Below are positions 55,190-64,000 of a stretch of DNA of 64,000 nt, in pieces. Each line of letters begins with the position of its first letter. The stretch's first letter is position 1. Under the pieces are notes generated by a model. The model was given only the letters and a program-made list of their open reading frames with translations. It searched no databases and was not told the origin of the DNA. Origin of the DNA: an uncultured Pseudomonadota bacterium (GTDB taxonomy: Bacteria; Pseudomonadota; Gammaproteobacteria; Ga0077536); assembly GCA_903825645.1 (NCBI GenBank), contig CAIKBL010000025.1, positions 62,001-126,000 on the forward strand, read 5' to 3'. Made by a program: the position numbers and the translations under genes.

Positions 55190-55954
55190 TCAAATTGCCG
55201 TAAGTCCACCGTCGACGGGAATGACCGTGCCCGTCATATACGAGGCTTCTTCCGAGGCCAGAAACACAGCCACATTGACGATTTCTATCGGCTCAGCCAA
55301 CCTGTTCAGCAGATGCATAGCAGCCATTTGTCGAAGCGCCGCTTCTTTGTCATCGACATCGCGCAAATAACGTCTGGGCATTTCCGTATTGACGACTCCT
55401 GGGCAGATTGCATTGACGCGGATCCCCATCCCCGCGAGATCAGTCGCCATAGAACGGGCCAACTGAGCCAAACCACCCTTCGAGGCACCATAAGCTGCCA
55501 TTGTCGGAAACCCAACAATTCCGCCGACTGACGAATTGTGGACAATGGAGCCTCCCCCACGTTTCACCATCTCTCGGGCTGCCAACTGACTCAGCAGAAA
55601 AGGGGCTCTGAGGTTCACTGCGAGCAGGCTATCAAGCTCTTCAACTGTCGTATCAAGGAACGGCTTACCAACCATTAAGCCGTGATTATTAAAGAGAATA
55701 TCAAGTCCGCCAAACTGCTTAACCGTTTGTTTTACGAGTTTTTTTAGCAGGTTATCGCTGCACATGTCACCACCGACATATCCTAGCCTGTCGGGATGTG
55801 TAACACGCAGCTTTGCCACTGCCCCATGAGGTCGGCTAGCAAGGTCGCTGGCCATGACGCACGCCCCTTCTTCCAGAAACCGTCTGACCGCAACCTGCCC
55901 CTGCCCGCCTAAAGCACCCGTGATGATCGCAATTTTATTTTTTAACCGTCGCAC
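55190..55954 (-). CDS. SDR-family oxidoreductase
   Basis: A 254-aa classical SDR. TGALGGQGQVAVRRFL (residues 13-28) is the cofactor loop, with NNHG in place of NNAG, the serine in VHNSSVGG, and the YGASKGG pair. The ending is VIPVDGGLTAI. It begins with GTG 55954 and lies between the flavin monooxygenase and acyl-CoA dehydrogenase. It may oxidise an alcohol or reduce a ketone in the same pathway. Confidence 0.87.
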   Translation of the reverse strand: MRRLKNKIAIITGALGGQGQVAVRRFLEEGACVMASDLASRPHGAVAKLRVTHPDRLGYVGGDMCSDNLLKKLVKQTVKQFGGLDILFNNHGLMVGKPFLDTTVEELDSLLAVNLRAPFLLSQLAAREMVKRGGGSIVHNSSVGGIVGFPTMAAYGASKGGLAQLARSMATDLAGMGIRVNAICPGVVNTEMPRRYLRDVDDKEAALRQMAAMHLLNRLAEPIEIVNVAVFLASEEASYMTGTVIPVDGGLTAI

Positions 55955-55973
55955 TTCCGCTCTCCTTTAATTT

Positions 55974-57113
55974 TCAGATCCGCAAGCCCGCCTGTTTCAT
56001 TAGCGGAAGGACGCGTTCACCAAAATACTTAAGTTCTTCGTAGTAATCGAGCCAGGACAGAATAAATCCTTCGATACCCAAGTCCGCCAATTGAAGCATC
56101 ATTTCGACAACCTGTTCAGGTGTCCCCACGAGCGGGAAACCACCCCAGCCGGCGATAAAGCGCTCACCAAATTGCTTGATCTGCTCATTAAACGAATTAC
56201 TCTCAATCCCGAGTAAGTTCATGATGTTGTGGGTAGCCTCCCAATCACCCTCGTCGATTATGCGACGATAGAGGGCCCAAGCTTCAGCTTCGGTGTCCCG
56301 ACAGCACACCAATCCATAACTCATCACTCCCACGCGTCTACCGTATTTGGCCGCTCGCTGATGGATGTCGGAGACCAATCCACTCGCTTGCTCTTGGGTT
56401 GCAATCGTGACGAAATTGAAATCAACATGCCGGGCCGAAAATTCACGTCCTTCTTCTGAATTTCCTGCATTGATAACAACCGGATGCGGACGTTGGAGAG
56501 GTTTTGGCAGGAGGAATCCGCCCCGGATCTGGAAATACTCGCCCGCGAAATCAAAATCCTGCTTGGTCCACGCTAGCTTGATACAGTTCAGCCACTCTGC
56601 TGCCATGTCGTAACGACGTTCATGCGGTAACTGTTGTATCCCAAACATTTCAATTTCTGGTCGGAACCATCCGCACACTACGTTGAGCCCAAATCGACCG
56701 TTTGAAATATGATCAATTGTGGCGCCTTGTTTCGCGGCAAAGAGCGGATGAACTGTCGGCACATGTGAAGTCGCGTAGACCATTATTTTTTGTGTATTAC
56801 ACGCTAAGGCAGTCGCCCAGGTATATACCTCCATGTTGTTGGCATTAAATTGAGTCGTGCCACCGAAATGCTTCCATCGGCCGACCGGGACGAGTAATTC
56901 AAAGCCCAGATCATCAGCCAGTTTCGCGATTTTTACATTATGTTGATACGTTGGTTCGAACGTCGTCTCAGCGTGGGTAATGGTGCAGCCGTTACTGCAA
57001 TTCATGCCAAATATGCCCAGCTTGAGTCGATTTCGATTAAACACCGGGACGTGTTCAGCACGCCATGCGTGGACATCATCAGCGTGTTGGAAGAAGTCGG
57101 GTTGAACATCCAT
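55974..57113 (-). CDS. LLM-class flavin-dependent oxidoreductase
   Basis: A 379-aa luciferase-like FMN enzyme. LKLGIFGMNCSNGCTI near the start, AKLADDLGFELLVPVGRW, and the FMN-binding LNVVCGWFRPEIEMFG and PLQRPHPVVINAGNSEEG segments are plain. Such enzymes act on sulfonates, nitrilotriacetate, pyrimidines or as type II Baeyer-Villiger oxygenases. The operon with SDR and acyl-CoA dehydrogenase favours a ketone or terpenoid-like substrate, but this is inference. The start ATG 57113 is used; GTG 57164 would add 17 residues. Confidence 0.85.
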   Translation of the reverse strand: MDVQPDFFQHADDVHAWRAEHVPVFNRNRLKLGIFGMNCSNGCTITHAETTFEPTYQHNVKIAKLADDLGFELLVPVGRWKHFGGTTQFNANNMEVYTWATALACNTQKIMVYATSHVPTVHPLFAAKQGATIDHISNGRFGLNVVCGWFRPEIEMFGIQQLPHERRYDMAAEWLNCIKLAWTKQDFDFAGEYFQIRGGFLLPKPLQRPHPVVINAGNSEEGREFSARHVDFNFVTIATQEQASGLVSDIHQRAAKYGRRVGVMSYGLVCCRDTEAEAWALYRRIIDEGDWEATHNIMNLLGIESNSFNEQIKQFGERFIAGWGGFPLVGTPEQVVEMMLQLADLGIEGFILSWLDYYEELKYFGERVLPLMKQAGLRI

Positions 57114-57164
57114 TTTGAATCTGCCCCTAGACCGATCAAGGCCGAGAATCGAGGTTTTTCTCAC

Positions 57165-57769
57165 TGATTTTTTTGGCAGTCCATTCCTCGTCTGGAGAGG
57201 CTGAGATGCCCGAAAAGGTCACCTCCTTGTTATGACGGTGCAGAACGACTAGCCGGAGAGAAAATAGTCTAAAGGCGCTCTTCATAGGTTTGACCCCATT
57301 ACATAGGGGAACATGTGGATATCAAAGAAAAAGCGCGTGAGCAAGGTGATAGGACCTTATTGATAGTACTAGCCGCTTATGACTATACCCCGCCGCATAA
57401 GCGCATTTCATTCCACTCGCGCTGAGATCCACTGACCGGCACCGGCGACTTATTCCCTATGGCGCCAGTTATGGAAGAGGTCCTCATGACTTGCTGTTGA
57501 AAACTCTTCGAGCTGCACCCCCAAGGCTATACGCGCGATCAGGCAGAACGCCCGCGAGGTGAGACGGTGGGGATCCACCGAGTCTTCTACGGGATCTTTT
57601 TATAAGACGAGCCATCTCTCCCGGTGAGGGCTCGTCAGGCACCACTGACACGAAATATCCATGCCAGTTCTATTTCGAACACTAGGGGAGCCATGCTACC
57701 GACGGCTATGGACCATCCCCACATCTCGTTTCGACACGGCATCCCCACACCCGTGTTCGACGGCTGAGA
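57165..57769. other. 605-base gap upstream of the LLM operon
   Basis: No gene of a known family was seen. It includes a minus-strand run AAGGAGGTGACC at 57217-57230, a perfect ribosome-site match without a start at the right distance, and a strong inverted repeat GACGAGCC/GGCTCGTC with inner pairing at about 57606-57637, lacking a clear T-run. A plus-strand piece VDIKEKAREQGDRTLLIV and its stop look like a fragment. The promoter for the LLM operon should lie here. Confidence 0.35.
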
Positions 57770-58957
57770 TCAGCAAGCTTCGAACAATCCGGCAGCGCCC
57801 ATACCCTTTCCGATACACATCGACACAATTCCGAACTTTTTACGTCTCCGTCTTAACTCGCGGATCACGACGCCGGTCATGCGAGATCCCGTCATCCCGA
57901 AGGGATGGCCAATGGCGATCGAGCCACCGTTAACATTATAAATCTCGTTATCGATCCCGAGCTCGTCACGGCAATATAGACATTGCGAAGCAAACGCCTC
58001 ATTCAACTCAATGAGATCGATATCGGAAAGCGACAACCCTTTATATTTTAGAAGTTTAGGGATCGCAAACACCGGACCAATGCCCATTTCGTCCGGCTCA
58101 CATCCCGCCACCACAAACCCTCGGAAATAGGCGAGCGGCGTCAAGCCGAGTTGTTGCGCGCGACGTTCAGACATCAACAAGGTCATTGACGCGCCGTCAG
58201 ACAACTGGGAAGCATTACCCGCCGTCACACTCCCACCCTCTTCGAACGCAGGGGCTAGCATAGATAAGCCTTCGAAAGTCGTGTCTATCCGGTTGCACTC
58301 GTCTCTATCCACCGTACCCTCAACGATCGCGGTTTCCTTCGTGTCCTTATTCACCACTTTTCGCCAATTGACAGTCATTGGCGCGATTTCTTCTCCAATG
58401 TAGCCCGCTGCGCAGGCTGCCGCATAGCGCTGCTGACTCTGCAGCGCGTAACGATCTTGTGCCTCGCGTGAGACCTTGTAACGACGTGCAACTACTTCAG
58501 CTGTATTTCCCATAGCCATAAACATAGCTGGCTTATCTTTCAATAAGCGGGCGTTCTCGTCGAATTTCGCGGGCGTACCTCTTTCGAGGCCAGTAATGGA
58601 CTCCACGCCGCCGGCAATCGCGACTTCCGCGCAACCGCTTGCAATCTGTGTCGCCGCAATCGCAATAGCATTCAACCCGGAAGAGCAGGCACGGCTGATG
58701 GTTGCAGCGGCGACACTAATCGGGAGTCTGGAAAGCGCCACGCCGTAACGCGCGACATTTGCCGCCTGCTCCCCTACCTGACGGGCCGCGCCGACTATCA
58801 CATCATCGACCTCGGCAGGGTCCAAGGCCGGGGAACGGTCGAGCAAAGAATTGATGCAGTGCGCAATGAGATCATCTGCGCGCGTGAGGTTAAAAGTGCC
58901 CCGATGGGATTTAGCCAACCCTGTGCGAAGACTGTCGACGATAACAACCTGACTCAT
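57770..58957 (-). CDS. Acetyl-CoA acetyltransferase (thiolase)
   Basis: A 395-aa thiolase. The acyl-accepting Cys 91 is in SRACSSGLNAI, followed by AGGVESIT; the His is in AIGHPFGMTGSR, and the second catalytic Cys in MCIGKGMGAAG. NEAFASQ is also conserved. Length and motifs fit biosynthetic-type or beta-oxidation thiolases. It diverges from the second acyl-CoA dehydrogenase gene over 306 bases and would release acetyl-CoA from a 3-oxoacyl-CoA. Confidence 0.92.
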   Translation of the reverse strand: MSQVVIVDSLRTGLAKSHRGTFNLTRADDLIAHCINSLLDRSPALDPAEVDDVIVGAARQVGEQAANVARYGVALSRLPISVAAATISRACSSGLNAIAIAATQIASGCAEVAIAGGVESITGLERGTPAKFDENARLLKDKPAMFMAMGNTAEVVARRYKVSREAQDRYALQSQQRYAAACAAGYIGEEIAPMTVNWRKVVNKDTKETAIVEGTVDRDECNRIDTTFEGLSMLAPAFEEGGSVTAGNASQLSDGASMTLLMSERRAQQLGLTPLAYFRGFVVAGCEPDEMGIGPVFAIPKLLKYKGLSLSDIDLIELNEAFASQCLYCRDELGIDNEIYNVNGGSIAIGHPFGMTGSRMTGVVIRELRRRRKKFGIVSMCIGKGMGAAGLFEAC

Positions 58958-59263
58958 AGTACTTCCTTAAGCTATCAGTGGAGATTTAAGCGCGGGGCAT
59001 ATTCTGGCACGTCTTTGCAGGCGCCGCCCCCACGCGCGGCAACCTAAAACTTCCGCCGTTCAGCTGGAACAGGGATTCGGAAGCTGACCCGGTCCTTCCA
59101 CAACGATCAAAGGTTATCCAGCCGGACTGGTAGGCGTTTCCGGCCTCATTTGCTACGATTCACGCCTATCCTGCGTGGACCCTCCCAATGGGAACGTTCC
59201 GCGCCATATATCAATCCTTTGCCGGTATACGCTAGGTCCGGTACAACCTGTTGATGAAAGATT
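58958..59263. promoter_or_regulatory. Divergent promoter region, thiolase and acyl-CoA dehydrogenase operon
   Basis: A 306-base gap that should hold both promoters. It contains TGGCACG followed by TTTGCAG (59005 on), resembling a sigma-54 site, but only nine bases separate GG and GC instead of ten. No firm sigma-70 pair was fixed. Confidence 0.3.
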
Positions 59264-60424
59264 ATGACTGATCATTCCGAGACGATTGCTCAACTCCGTG
59301 ATACCGTCAAACGTGTCTGCGACGACTTCCCCGGCGAATATTGGCGCGCCAAAGATCGCGAGCGCGAATACCCGACTGAATTTGTCCAAGCGCTCACGGA
59401 TCTGGGACTGCTGGCCGCGCTCATTCCGGAAGAATATGGCGGTAGTGGACTACCCCTGTCTTTGGGTGCAGAAATCCTCAAGGCCATTCACGAATTCGGC
59501 GGTAACGCCGGAGCATGTCACGCGCAGATGTACACGATGGGAACGGTACTTCGCCATGGGAGCGCTGAGCAAAAAGCCCAATACCTACCCGGAATTGCTC
59601 GGGGCGAACTCCGTCTACAAGCCTTCGGCGTGACCGAACCGACCGCAGGGACGGATACGACGAGTATCTCTACCTTTGCTGCCCGCAAAGGCGATCGATA
59701 TGTGGTCAACGGACAAAAAGTGTGGACATCGCGCGCGCTTCAATCTGATTTGATGGTTTTATTAGCTCGCACCACGCCTAAAGATCAAGTCAAAAAGCGC
59801 TCGGAGGGACTTTCTGTCTTCCTCGTCGATATGCGTGAAACTGTCGGGAAAGGCATGACGATCAAACCAATCCGTACCATGATCAATCACTCTACTAATG
59901 AAGTGTTTTTTGACAATATGGAAATCCCCGCCAGCAGCCTTATTGGAGAGGAAGGCCAAGGGATGCGCTACATCCTATCGGGGATGAACGCCGAGCGGAT
60001 CCTCGTCGCATCGGAGTGCATCGGGGATGGCCGATGGTTTACCAAAAAAGCACGGGACTATGCATGTGAGCGCAAGGTATTCGGGCGCCCAATTGGTCAG
60101 AATCAAGGCATCCAATTTCCGATCGCGCGCGCGTACGCGGAGGTGGAAGCGGCGAATCTGATGGTTGACCACGCCGCGGCGTTATATGAAGCGGGCAAAC
60201 CATGTGGCACCCAAGCCAACATGGCAAAAATGTTGGGCTCAGAGGCTGCATGGAATGCAGCCAATGCATGCATGCAGACCCACGGGGGCTTCGGGGTTGC
60301 GGAGGAGTACGACATAGAACGAAAGTTCCGCGAAATCAGGCTTTACCAGATAGCACCGATCTCAACAAATCTTATCCTGTCCTATGTTGCCGAGCATGAA
60401 CTCGGCATGCCGCGCTCCTACTGA
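59264..60424 (+). CDS. Acyl-CoA dehydrogenase with catalytic Glu at the isovaleryl-type position
   Basis: A 386-aa acyl-CoA dehydrogenase. LIPEEYGGSGLPLS, AFGVTEPTAGTDTT and KVWTSRALQSDL are the flavin and substrate motifs. The usual C-terminal catalytic Glu before G-T is missing (QIAPIST in place of QIYEGTS), but Glu 244 in MNAERILVA lies where isovaleryl-CoA dehydrogenase has its base. This suggests a branched acyl-CoA substrate. It is first of a plus-strand operon with aldehyde dehydrogenase, CoA transferase and MaoC. Confidence 0.88.
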   Translation: MTDHSETIAQLRDTVKRVCDDFPGEYWRAKDREREYPTEFVQALTDLGLLAALIPEEYGGSGLPLSLGAEILKAIHEFGGNAGACHAQMYTMGTVLRHGSAEQKAQYLPGIARGELRLQAFGVTEPTAGTDTTSISTFAARKGDRYVVNGQKVWTSRALQSDLMVLLARTTPKDQVKKRSEGLSVFLVDMRETVGKGMTIKPIRTMINHSTNEVFFDNMEIPASSLIGEEGQGMRYILSGMNAERILVASECIGDGRWFTKKARDYACERKVFGRPIGQNQGIQFPIARAYAEVEAANLMVDHAAALYEAGKPCGTQANMAKMLGSEAAWNAANACMQTHGGFGVAEEYDIERKFREIRLYQIAPISTNLILSYVAEHELGMPRSY

Positions 60425-60441
60425 TCAGGCAGGATGTTCCA

Positions 60442-61935
60442 ATGGCATCCGCCCTTCCTCATTTTGATGCGTATATCAACGGCGAGTCGGTGGGTCCCTC
60501 CACCGGAGACTATTTCCCCACGGTCAATCCATACACGGGCAAGGAGTGGGCTCGAGTCGCACGATGTGATGGGCGGGATGCGGACCGTGCCGTCGAAGCC
60601 GCCTGGGTGGCCTTTACGAAAGGGCCATGGGGGACGATAAATCCCAGCCAGCGTGGTGCCATAATCCACCGGTTCGGCGATTTAATTCGAGATAACGCGA
60701 AGGAATTAGCTGAATTCGAAGTGAGGGACAACGGCAAGCTGATAAATGAGATGCTTGCGCAGTGCAATTACCTGCCGAATTGGTATTGGTACTACGGTGG
60801 GCTCGCCGACAAAATTGAGGGCTCGGTGATACCTATCGACAAACCGGAAGTCTTCAACTACACGCGACACGAACCACTTGGAGTCGTCGTCTGTATTACG
60901 CCGTGGAACTCTCCACTTCTGCTCCTATCGTTTAAGCTGGCCGCTGCGTTAGCTGCCGGAAATACGATCGTCATCAAGCCATCGGAATTTACGTCAACCT
61001 CAACCCTAAAGCTAATGGAGCTGGTCGCACGTGCGGGCTTCCCGCCGGGCGTGATCAATGTCGTAACCGGCTTTGGGAACGAAGTTGGTACGGCATTGGT
61101 TGAACACCCGAAAGTCGCGAAAATATGTTTTACCGGTGGCACTGAAAGCGGCGCTTTGGTCTATCAGGCCGCTGCCAAAGGACTCAAAGGGTGTACGCTT
61201 GAACTCGGAGGCAAGTCCCCCAATATCGTCTTTGATGATGCCCGAATAGATGATGCTGTCAAAGGCGCCATCTCCGGTATTTTTGCCGCCACAGGACAAA
61301 CTTGTATCGCGGGTTCTCGCTTACTGGTTCAAGACACCATCTACGATACTTTTGTTGACCGTCTCGTGACGCTTGCGAAATCAGCTCGCATGGGCGATCC
61401 GATGAGCCCAGAAACCCAGGTGGGGCCGGTTACTACGGTGCCTCAATATGAAAAAATTCTGCGTTATATCGCCGTAGCAAAACATGAGGGCGCTCAATGC
61501 GTCCTCGGTGGTGCGCCGGCTAATGGCCCTGAATGCGGCGAGTCACCCTGGTTTGTACAGCCGACGATTTTCACGGAGGTTACAAACCAGATGCGCATAG
61601 CCCAAGAAGAGGTTTTCGGACCGGTACTGTCGATAATTCGGTTCAAGACCGAAGAAGAAGCCATAGAAATCGCCAATGACATTGTGTTTGGTCTCGCTGC
61701 CGGCGTGTGGACGGAATCGATCAGACGCGCGATTAAAGCCGCTAACGCCATTCGCGCCGGGACCATTTGGGTGAATACTTATCGTGCGGTCAGCTATATG
61801 TCTCCTTTCGGCGGCTACAAAAAATCCGGCCTCGGACGAGAAAACGGAATCGAAGGCATACGGGAATTCTTGCAAACCAAAAGCGTATGGATTTCGACCG
61901 CCTCTGATGTCCCCAACCCCTTTGTGATGCGCTAA
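60442..61935 (+). CDS. NAD(P)-dependent aldehyde dehydrogenase
   Basis: A 497-aa ALDH. The catalytic Cys 288 is in GQTCIAGSR and Glu 254 in ELGGKSPNIVF; TPWNSPLLLLSFK, IKPSEFT and FTGGTESG form the cofactor site, and PFGGYKKSGLGRE is near the end. It lies 17 bases after the acyl-CoA dehydrogenase and two bases before the CoA transferase. It should oxidise an aldehyde intermediate to the acid that is then CoA-activated. Confidence 0.92.
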   Translation: MASALPHFDAYINGESVGPSTGDYFPTVNPYTGKEWARVARCDGRDADRAVEAAWVAFTKGPWGTINPSQRGAIIHRFGDLIRDNAKELAEFEVRDNGKLINEMLAQCNYLPNWYWYYGGLADKIEGSVIPIDKPEVFNYTRHEPLGVVVCITPWNSPLLLLSFKLAAALAAGNTIVIKPSEFTSTSTLKLMELVARAGFPPGVINVVTGFGNEVGTALVEHPKVAKICFTGGTESGALVYQAAAKGLKGCTLELGGKSPNIVFDDARIDDAVKGAISGIFAATGQTCIAGSRLLVQDTIYDTFVDRLVTLAKSARMGDPMSPETQVGPVTTVPQYEKILRYIAVAKHEGAQCVLGGAPANGPECGESPWFVQPTIFTEVTNQMRIAQEEVFGPVLSIIRFKTEEEAIEIANDIVFGLAAGVWTESIRRAIKAANAIRAGTIWVNTYRAVSYMSPFGGYKKSGLGRENGIEGIREFLQTKSVWISTASDVPNPFVMR

Positions 61936-61937
61936 AT

Positions 61938-63047
61938 ATGAATGCACTTTCAGACACGCTGGTCGTTTCTCTAGAACAGGCAGTTGCCGCCCCTTATGCA
62001 ACACGACTCTTAGCCGAAGCGGGTGCAAGGGTTATAAAAGTAGAACGCGAAGAAGGCGATTTTGCGCGAGCCTACGACACTATCGTCAACGGAGAATCGA
62101 CGTTTTTTGTCTGGTTAAACGCAGGCAAAGAATCGCTGGTGCTGGATGTAAAAAATGCCGCGGACCAGGCGCTATTGAGAGCGATACTTAGCAAGACTGA
62201 TGTGTTTATCCAGAATCTGCGGCCCGGTTCGCTAGACCGCATCGGGTTCAGCTATGAGGCGGTGTCAAAACTTAACCCGCGCCTGATAATGTGCAGTATT
62301 TCAGGCTACGGCAATGAAGGTCCGCTCGCAGAAATGAAAGCTTATGACTTTTTGGTCCAGGCCGAGTCCGGACTATGCTCGGTGACAGGCACGCCTGCTG
62401 AGCCGACTCGCGCGGGGATCTCTATATGTGATATCTCGACAGGCTTGACGGCCTATGGAGAAATCCTGCGCGCGTTGCTTGAGCGAGCAAAAACGGGTCG
62501 CGGCCAATTTCTTGACATTTCATTATTCGAAACGTTGGGCGAGTGGATGAGCGTTCCACTCGCTCTCTATAAATACGGTGGGAAAATGCCTACGGGGACG
62601 GGGCTTGATCATCCGCAAATTGCACCCTATGGGGCCTATGCGACTAAGGATGGTCTTATCATCATCGCGGTGCAAAATCACCGAGAATGGTTGAGTTTAT
62701 GTGCAACGCTCGAGTGCCCAAAATTGGCGGATGACCCGCGATTCGAAACGATCCCGCTGCGCGTAGAAAACCGTGCGGTCCTCAAGATCGAGCTCGAGGC
62801 GATCTTCCTACGACATACACGTGCGGAACTCGCCAAGATTCTGGACAACGGTAATATTGCCTACGGCAGAATCAACGACATGCGAGATGTCTGGGCGCAT
62901 CCTGCGTTAAGAACCAAAGACGTCGTTTCTCAGGGCAAGGTTGCGACTTTCGTCCGTCGAGTCTGCGATAAGTCAGTTGATCCGCGTATTGTGCCCGGAC
63001 TTGGTGAGCATACAGCGAATATCAGACGCGAGTTTGTTGATCAGTAG
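61938..63047 (+). CDS. Family III (CaiB/BaiF) CoA transferase
   Basis: A 369-aa CoA transferase. VVSLEQAVAAPYATRLLAEAG opens it, with MCSISGYGNEGP and catalytic Asp 165 in SICDISTGLTAYGE. It is slightly shorter than the paralogue at 46672 and only distantly similar. It probably moves CoA to the acid made by the aldehyde dehydrogenase upstream. The MaoC gene follows after 76 bases. Confidence 0.9.
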   Translation: MNALSDTLVVSLEQAVAAPYATRLLAEAGARVIKVEREEGDFARAYDTIVNGESTFFVWLNAGKESLVLDVKNAADQALLRAILSKTDVFIQNLRPGSLDRIGFSYEAVSKLNPRLIMCSISGYGNEGPLAEMKAYDFLVQAESGLCSVTGTPAEPTRAGISICDISTGLTAYGEILRALLERAKTGRGQFLDISLFETLGEWMSVPLALYKYGGKMPTGTGLDHPQIAPYGAYATKDGLIIIAVQNHREWLSLCATLECPKLADDPRFETIPLRVENRAVLKIELEAIFLRHTRAELAKILDNGNIAYGRINDMRDVWAHPALRTKDVVSQGKVATFVRRVCDKSVDPRIVPGLGEHTANIRREFVDQ

Positions 63048-63123
63048 CGCATTTCGAGGGCGCGACGAGTGCACAATTTTTTAACTCGCACCAATCACTT
63101 GCATTTAGAAACGAGAAAATCCA

Positions 63124-64000
63124 GTGACAACGACTCTTGTTGATGGTCCTTACTTTGAAGAATTCAAACTTGGTCAGGTTTTTGTCGCGCCGTCTCTGAC
63201 GGTCACAGATGGGCATGCCGCTGTCTACGCTGCCTTATTCGGCGACCGGATGAGATTACCGCTTGATCGACACCTCTCCCATAAAGTAACTGGAGATCCG
63301 CGCGCCCTCTGCCACCCCTACCTTGCCATGCATCTAGCGGCAGGTCAGACAACTTACGCGTCGCAACACGTCAAAGGAAATCTCTTTTACCGGAGCGTTT
63401 TGCTACGGCGGCCGGTTTTCGTCGGCGATTCCCTTTATACAACTACCAAAGTTGTCGGACTGAAACAAAACAAGGCAAAACCTGGTCGTGCGGCAACAGG
63501 GATGGTCGCGCTCGAGATGACCACCGTAAACCAGGACCATGAAGTAGTTCTTCATTTTTGGCGTTGCCCAATGATTGCCTGTAAAGACCCCAATGCCGAC
63601 ACTGGCCACAACGATAGCTTTGACTGGATCAAGAATTCCTTCAGTTCCGAAGAGTTGATGGGAACATTGCCTCAGAACTGGAATTTGACGCCACTACATT
63701 GTGACATAACGGGGCTCCGTTCACCCTTGGTAGCCAAAGGTGACGTTTTCGATATCGGGCCGAAGGATACGGTGACCTGCGCGACCGAGCTCGTCCGGAT
63801 GTCCCTTAACATCGCCTATACGCACACTGACGAAACGCGCAGTTATCTTGGGCAACGCCTTGTCTACGGAGGGCACACCATTTCGCTCGCGCTTTCACAG
63901 ATCGGACGCGCCTTTCCTAATCTCCTGCACATGGTCGCATGGCGACATTGTGATCATCTCGGTCCCGTACTCGAGGGTGACTTAATCAGTACGCGCTTCA
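63124..64000 (+). CDS. MaoC-family acyl-CoA dehydratase, partial (3' end outside window)
   Basis: The frame starts at GTG 63124 (VTTTLVDGPYFEEFKLGQVF) and remains open to the window edge, giving 292 codons. Two hot-dog modules are seen: LGQVFVAPSLTVTDGHAAVYAALFGDR in the first, and a second from about residue 190 onwards with RLVYGGHTISLALSQIGRAF. The usual dehydratase His/Asp are in the second half (YGGHTISL region). Double hot-dog MaoC proteins are about 300-350 aa. It fits the hydration step of the same pathway. Confidence 0.82.
   Translation, partial: MTTTLVDGPYFEEFKLGQVFVAPSLTVTDGHAAVYAALFGDRMRLPLDRHLSHKVTGDPRALCHPYLAMHLAAGQTTYASQHVKGNLFYRSVLLRRPVFVGDSLYTTTKVVGLKQNKAKPGRAATGMVALEMTTVNQDHEVVLHFWRCPMIACKDPNADTGHNDSFDWIKNSFSSEELMGTLPQNWNLTPLHCDITGLRSPLVAKGDVFDIGPKDTVTCATELVRMSLNIAYTHTDETRSYLGQRLVYGGHTISLALSQIGRAFPNLLHMVAWRHCDHLGPVLEGDLISTRF

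Noticed and set aside
59005..59019. Sigma-54-like site TGGCACG...TTGCAG upstream of the acyl-CoA dehydrogenase operon
   Set aside because: Only nine bases lie between GG and GC; the working spacing is ten, so it was not listed as a promoter.

Overview
The window looks like a chromosomal segment of a gammaproteobacterium with a broad carboxylic-acid, ketone and alcohol catabolism. The support is the gene families: type IV pilus minor pilins with PilY1, a split PQQ biosynthesis set, MoaC/D/E, DarP (YjgA), RlmI and an NtrC-type two-component system. No rRNA, tRNA, CRISPR array, phage module or replication origin was seen. Most genes sit in short runs with ATGA, TGATG or GTGA overlaps, so operons are common. 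The species cannot be named from the sequence alone.

Region 1 (1-5830, minus strand): a GTP cyclohydrolase II cut by the window edge, darP, then a run of small catabolic or detoxification genes (CMD-family lipoprotein, VOC protein, carboxylesterase, SDR, DUF169, MaoC dehydratase, N-formylglutamate amidohydrolase). Region 2 (6067-7640, plus strand): two adjacent pseudogenes, a cysteine-desulfurase-like class V aminotransferase and a nitronate monooxygenase, each broken by several frameshifts. Region 3 (7657-11339): NUDIX CoA pyrophosphatase, YfcG-type GST, pqqB, moaE, moaD and divergent moaC. Region 4 (11431-17722, minus): fimT-pilV-pilW-pilX-pilY1-pilE. The PilY1 carries what looks like an L-type lectin domain at its N-terminus.

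Region 5 (18273-19595): an IS256-family insertion with terminal inverted repeats and a perfect 8-bp target duplication, but a transposase broken by four one-base deletions. Region 6 (19696-22689): a pterin dehydratase diverging from pqqA-C-D-E, with a sigma-54-like promoter before pqqA and a stem-loop between pqqA and pqqC. pqqB is about 10 kb away. Region 7 (22666-33692): folP, proline iminopeptidase, a porin-like protein, the periplasmic protein pair associated with PQQ-alcohol dehydrogenase systems, DUF1244, a sigma-54 response regulator with its kinase, cytochrome b561, an L,D-transpeptidase, and about 1.1 kb without a clear gene.

Region 8 (33693-42314, plus): a six-gene operon laid out like acetophenone carboxylase (HyuA-like, small zinc protein, HyuA-like, HyuB-like, accessory protein) plus an AMP-forming CoA ligase. 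Region 9 (42607-53812): rlmI, a DsbA-family isomerase, GST, MBL hydrolase, CoA transferase, SbmA/YddA-type ABC transporter, CMD protein, a VWA/hypothetical pair and a DODA dioxygenase. Region 10 (54000-64000): a minus-strand LLM monooxygenase-SDR-acyl-CoA dehydrogenase operon and a thiolase, facing a plus-strand acyl-CoA dehydrogenase-aldehyde dehydrogenase-CoA transferase-MaoC operon that runs off the window. Regions 8 and 10 together could carboxylate or oxygenate a ketone, activate the acid with CoA and beta-oxidise it. The substrate is not visible from sequence.
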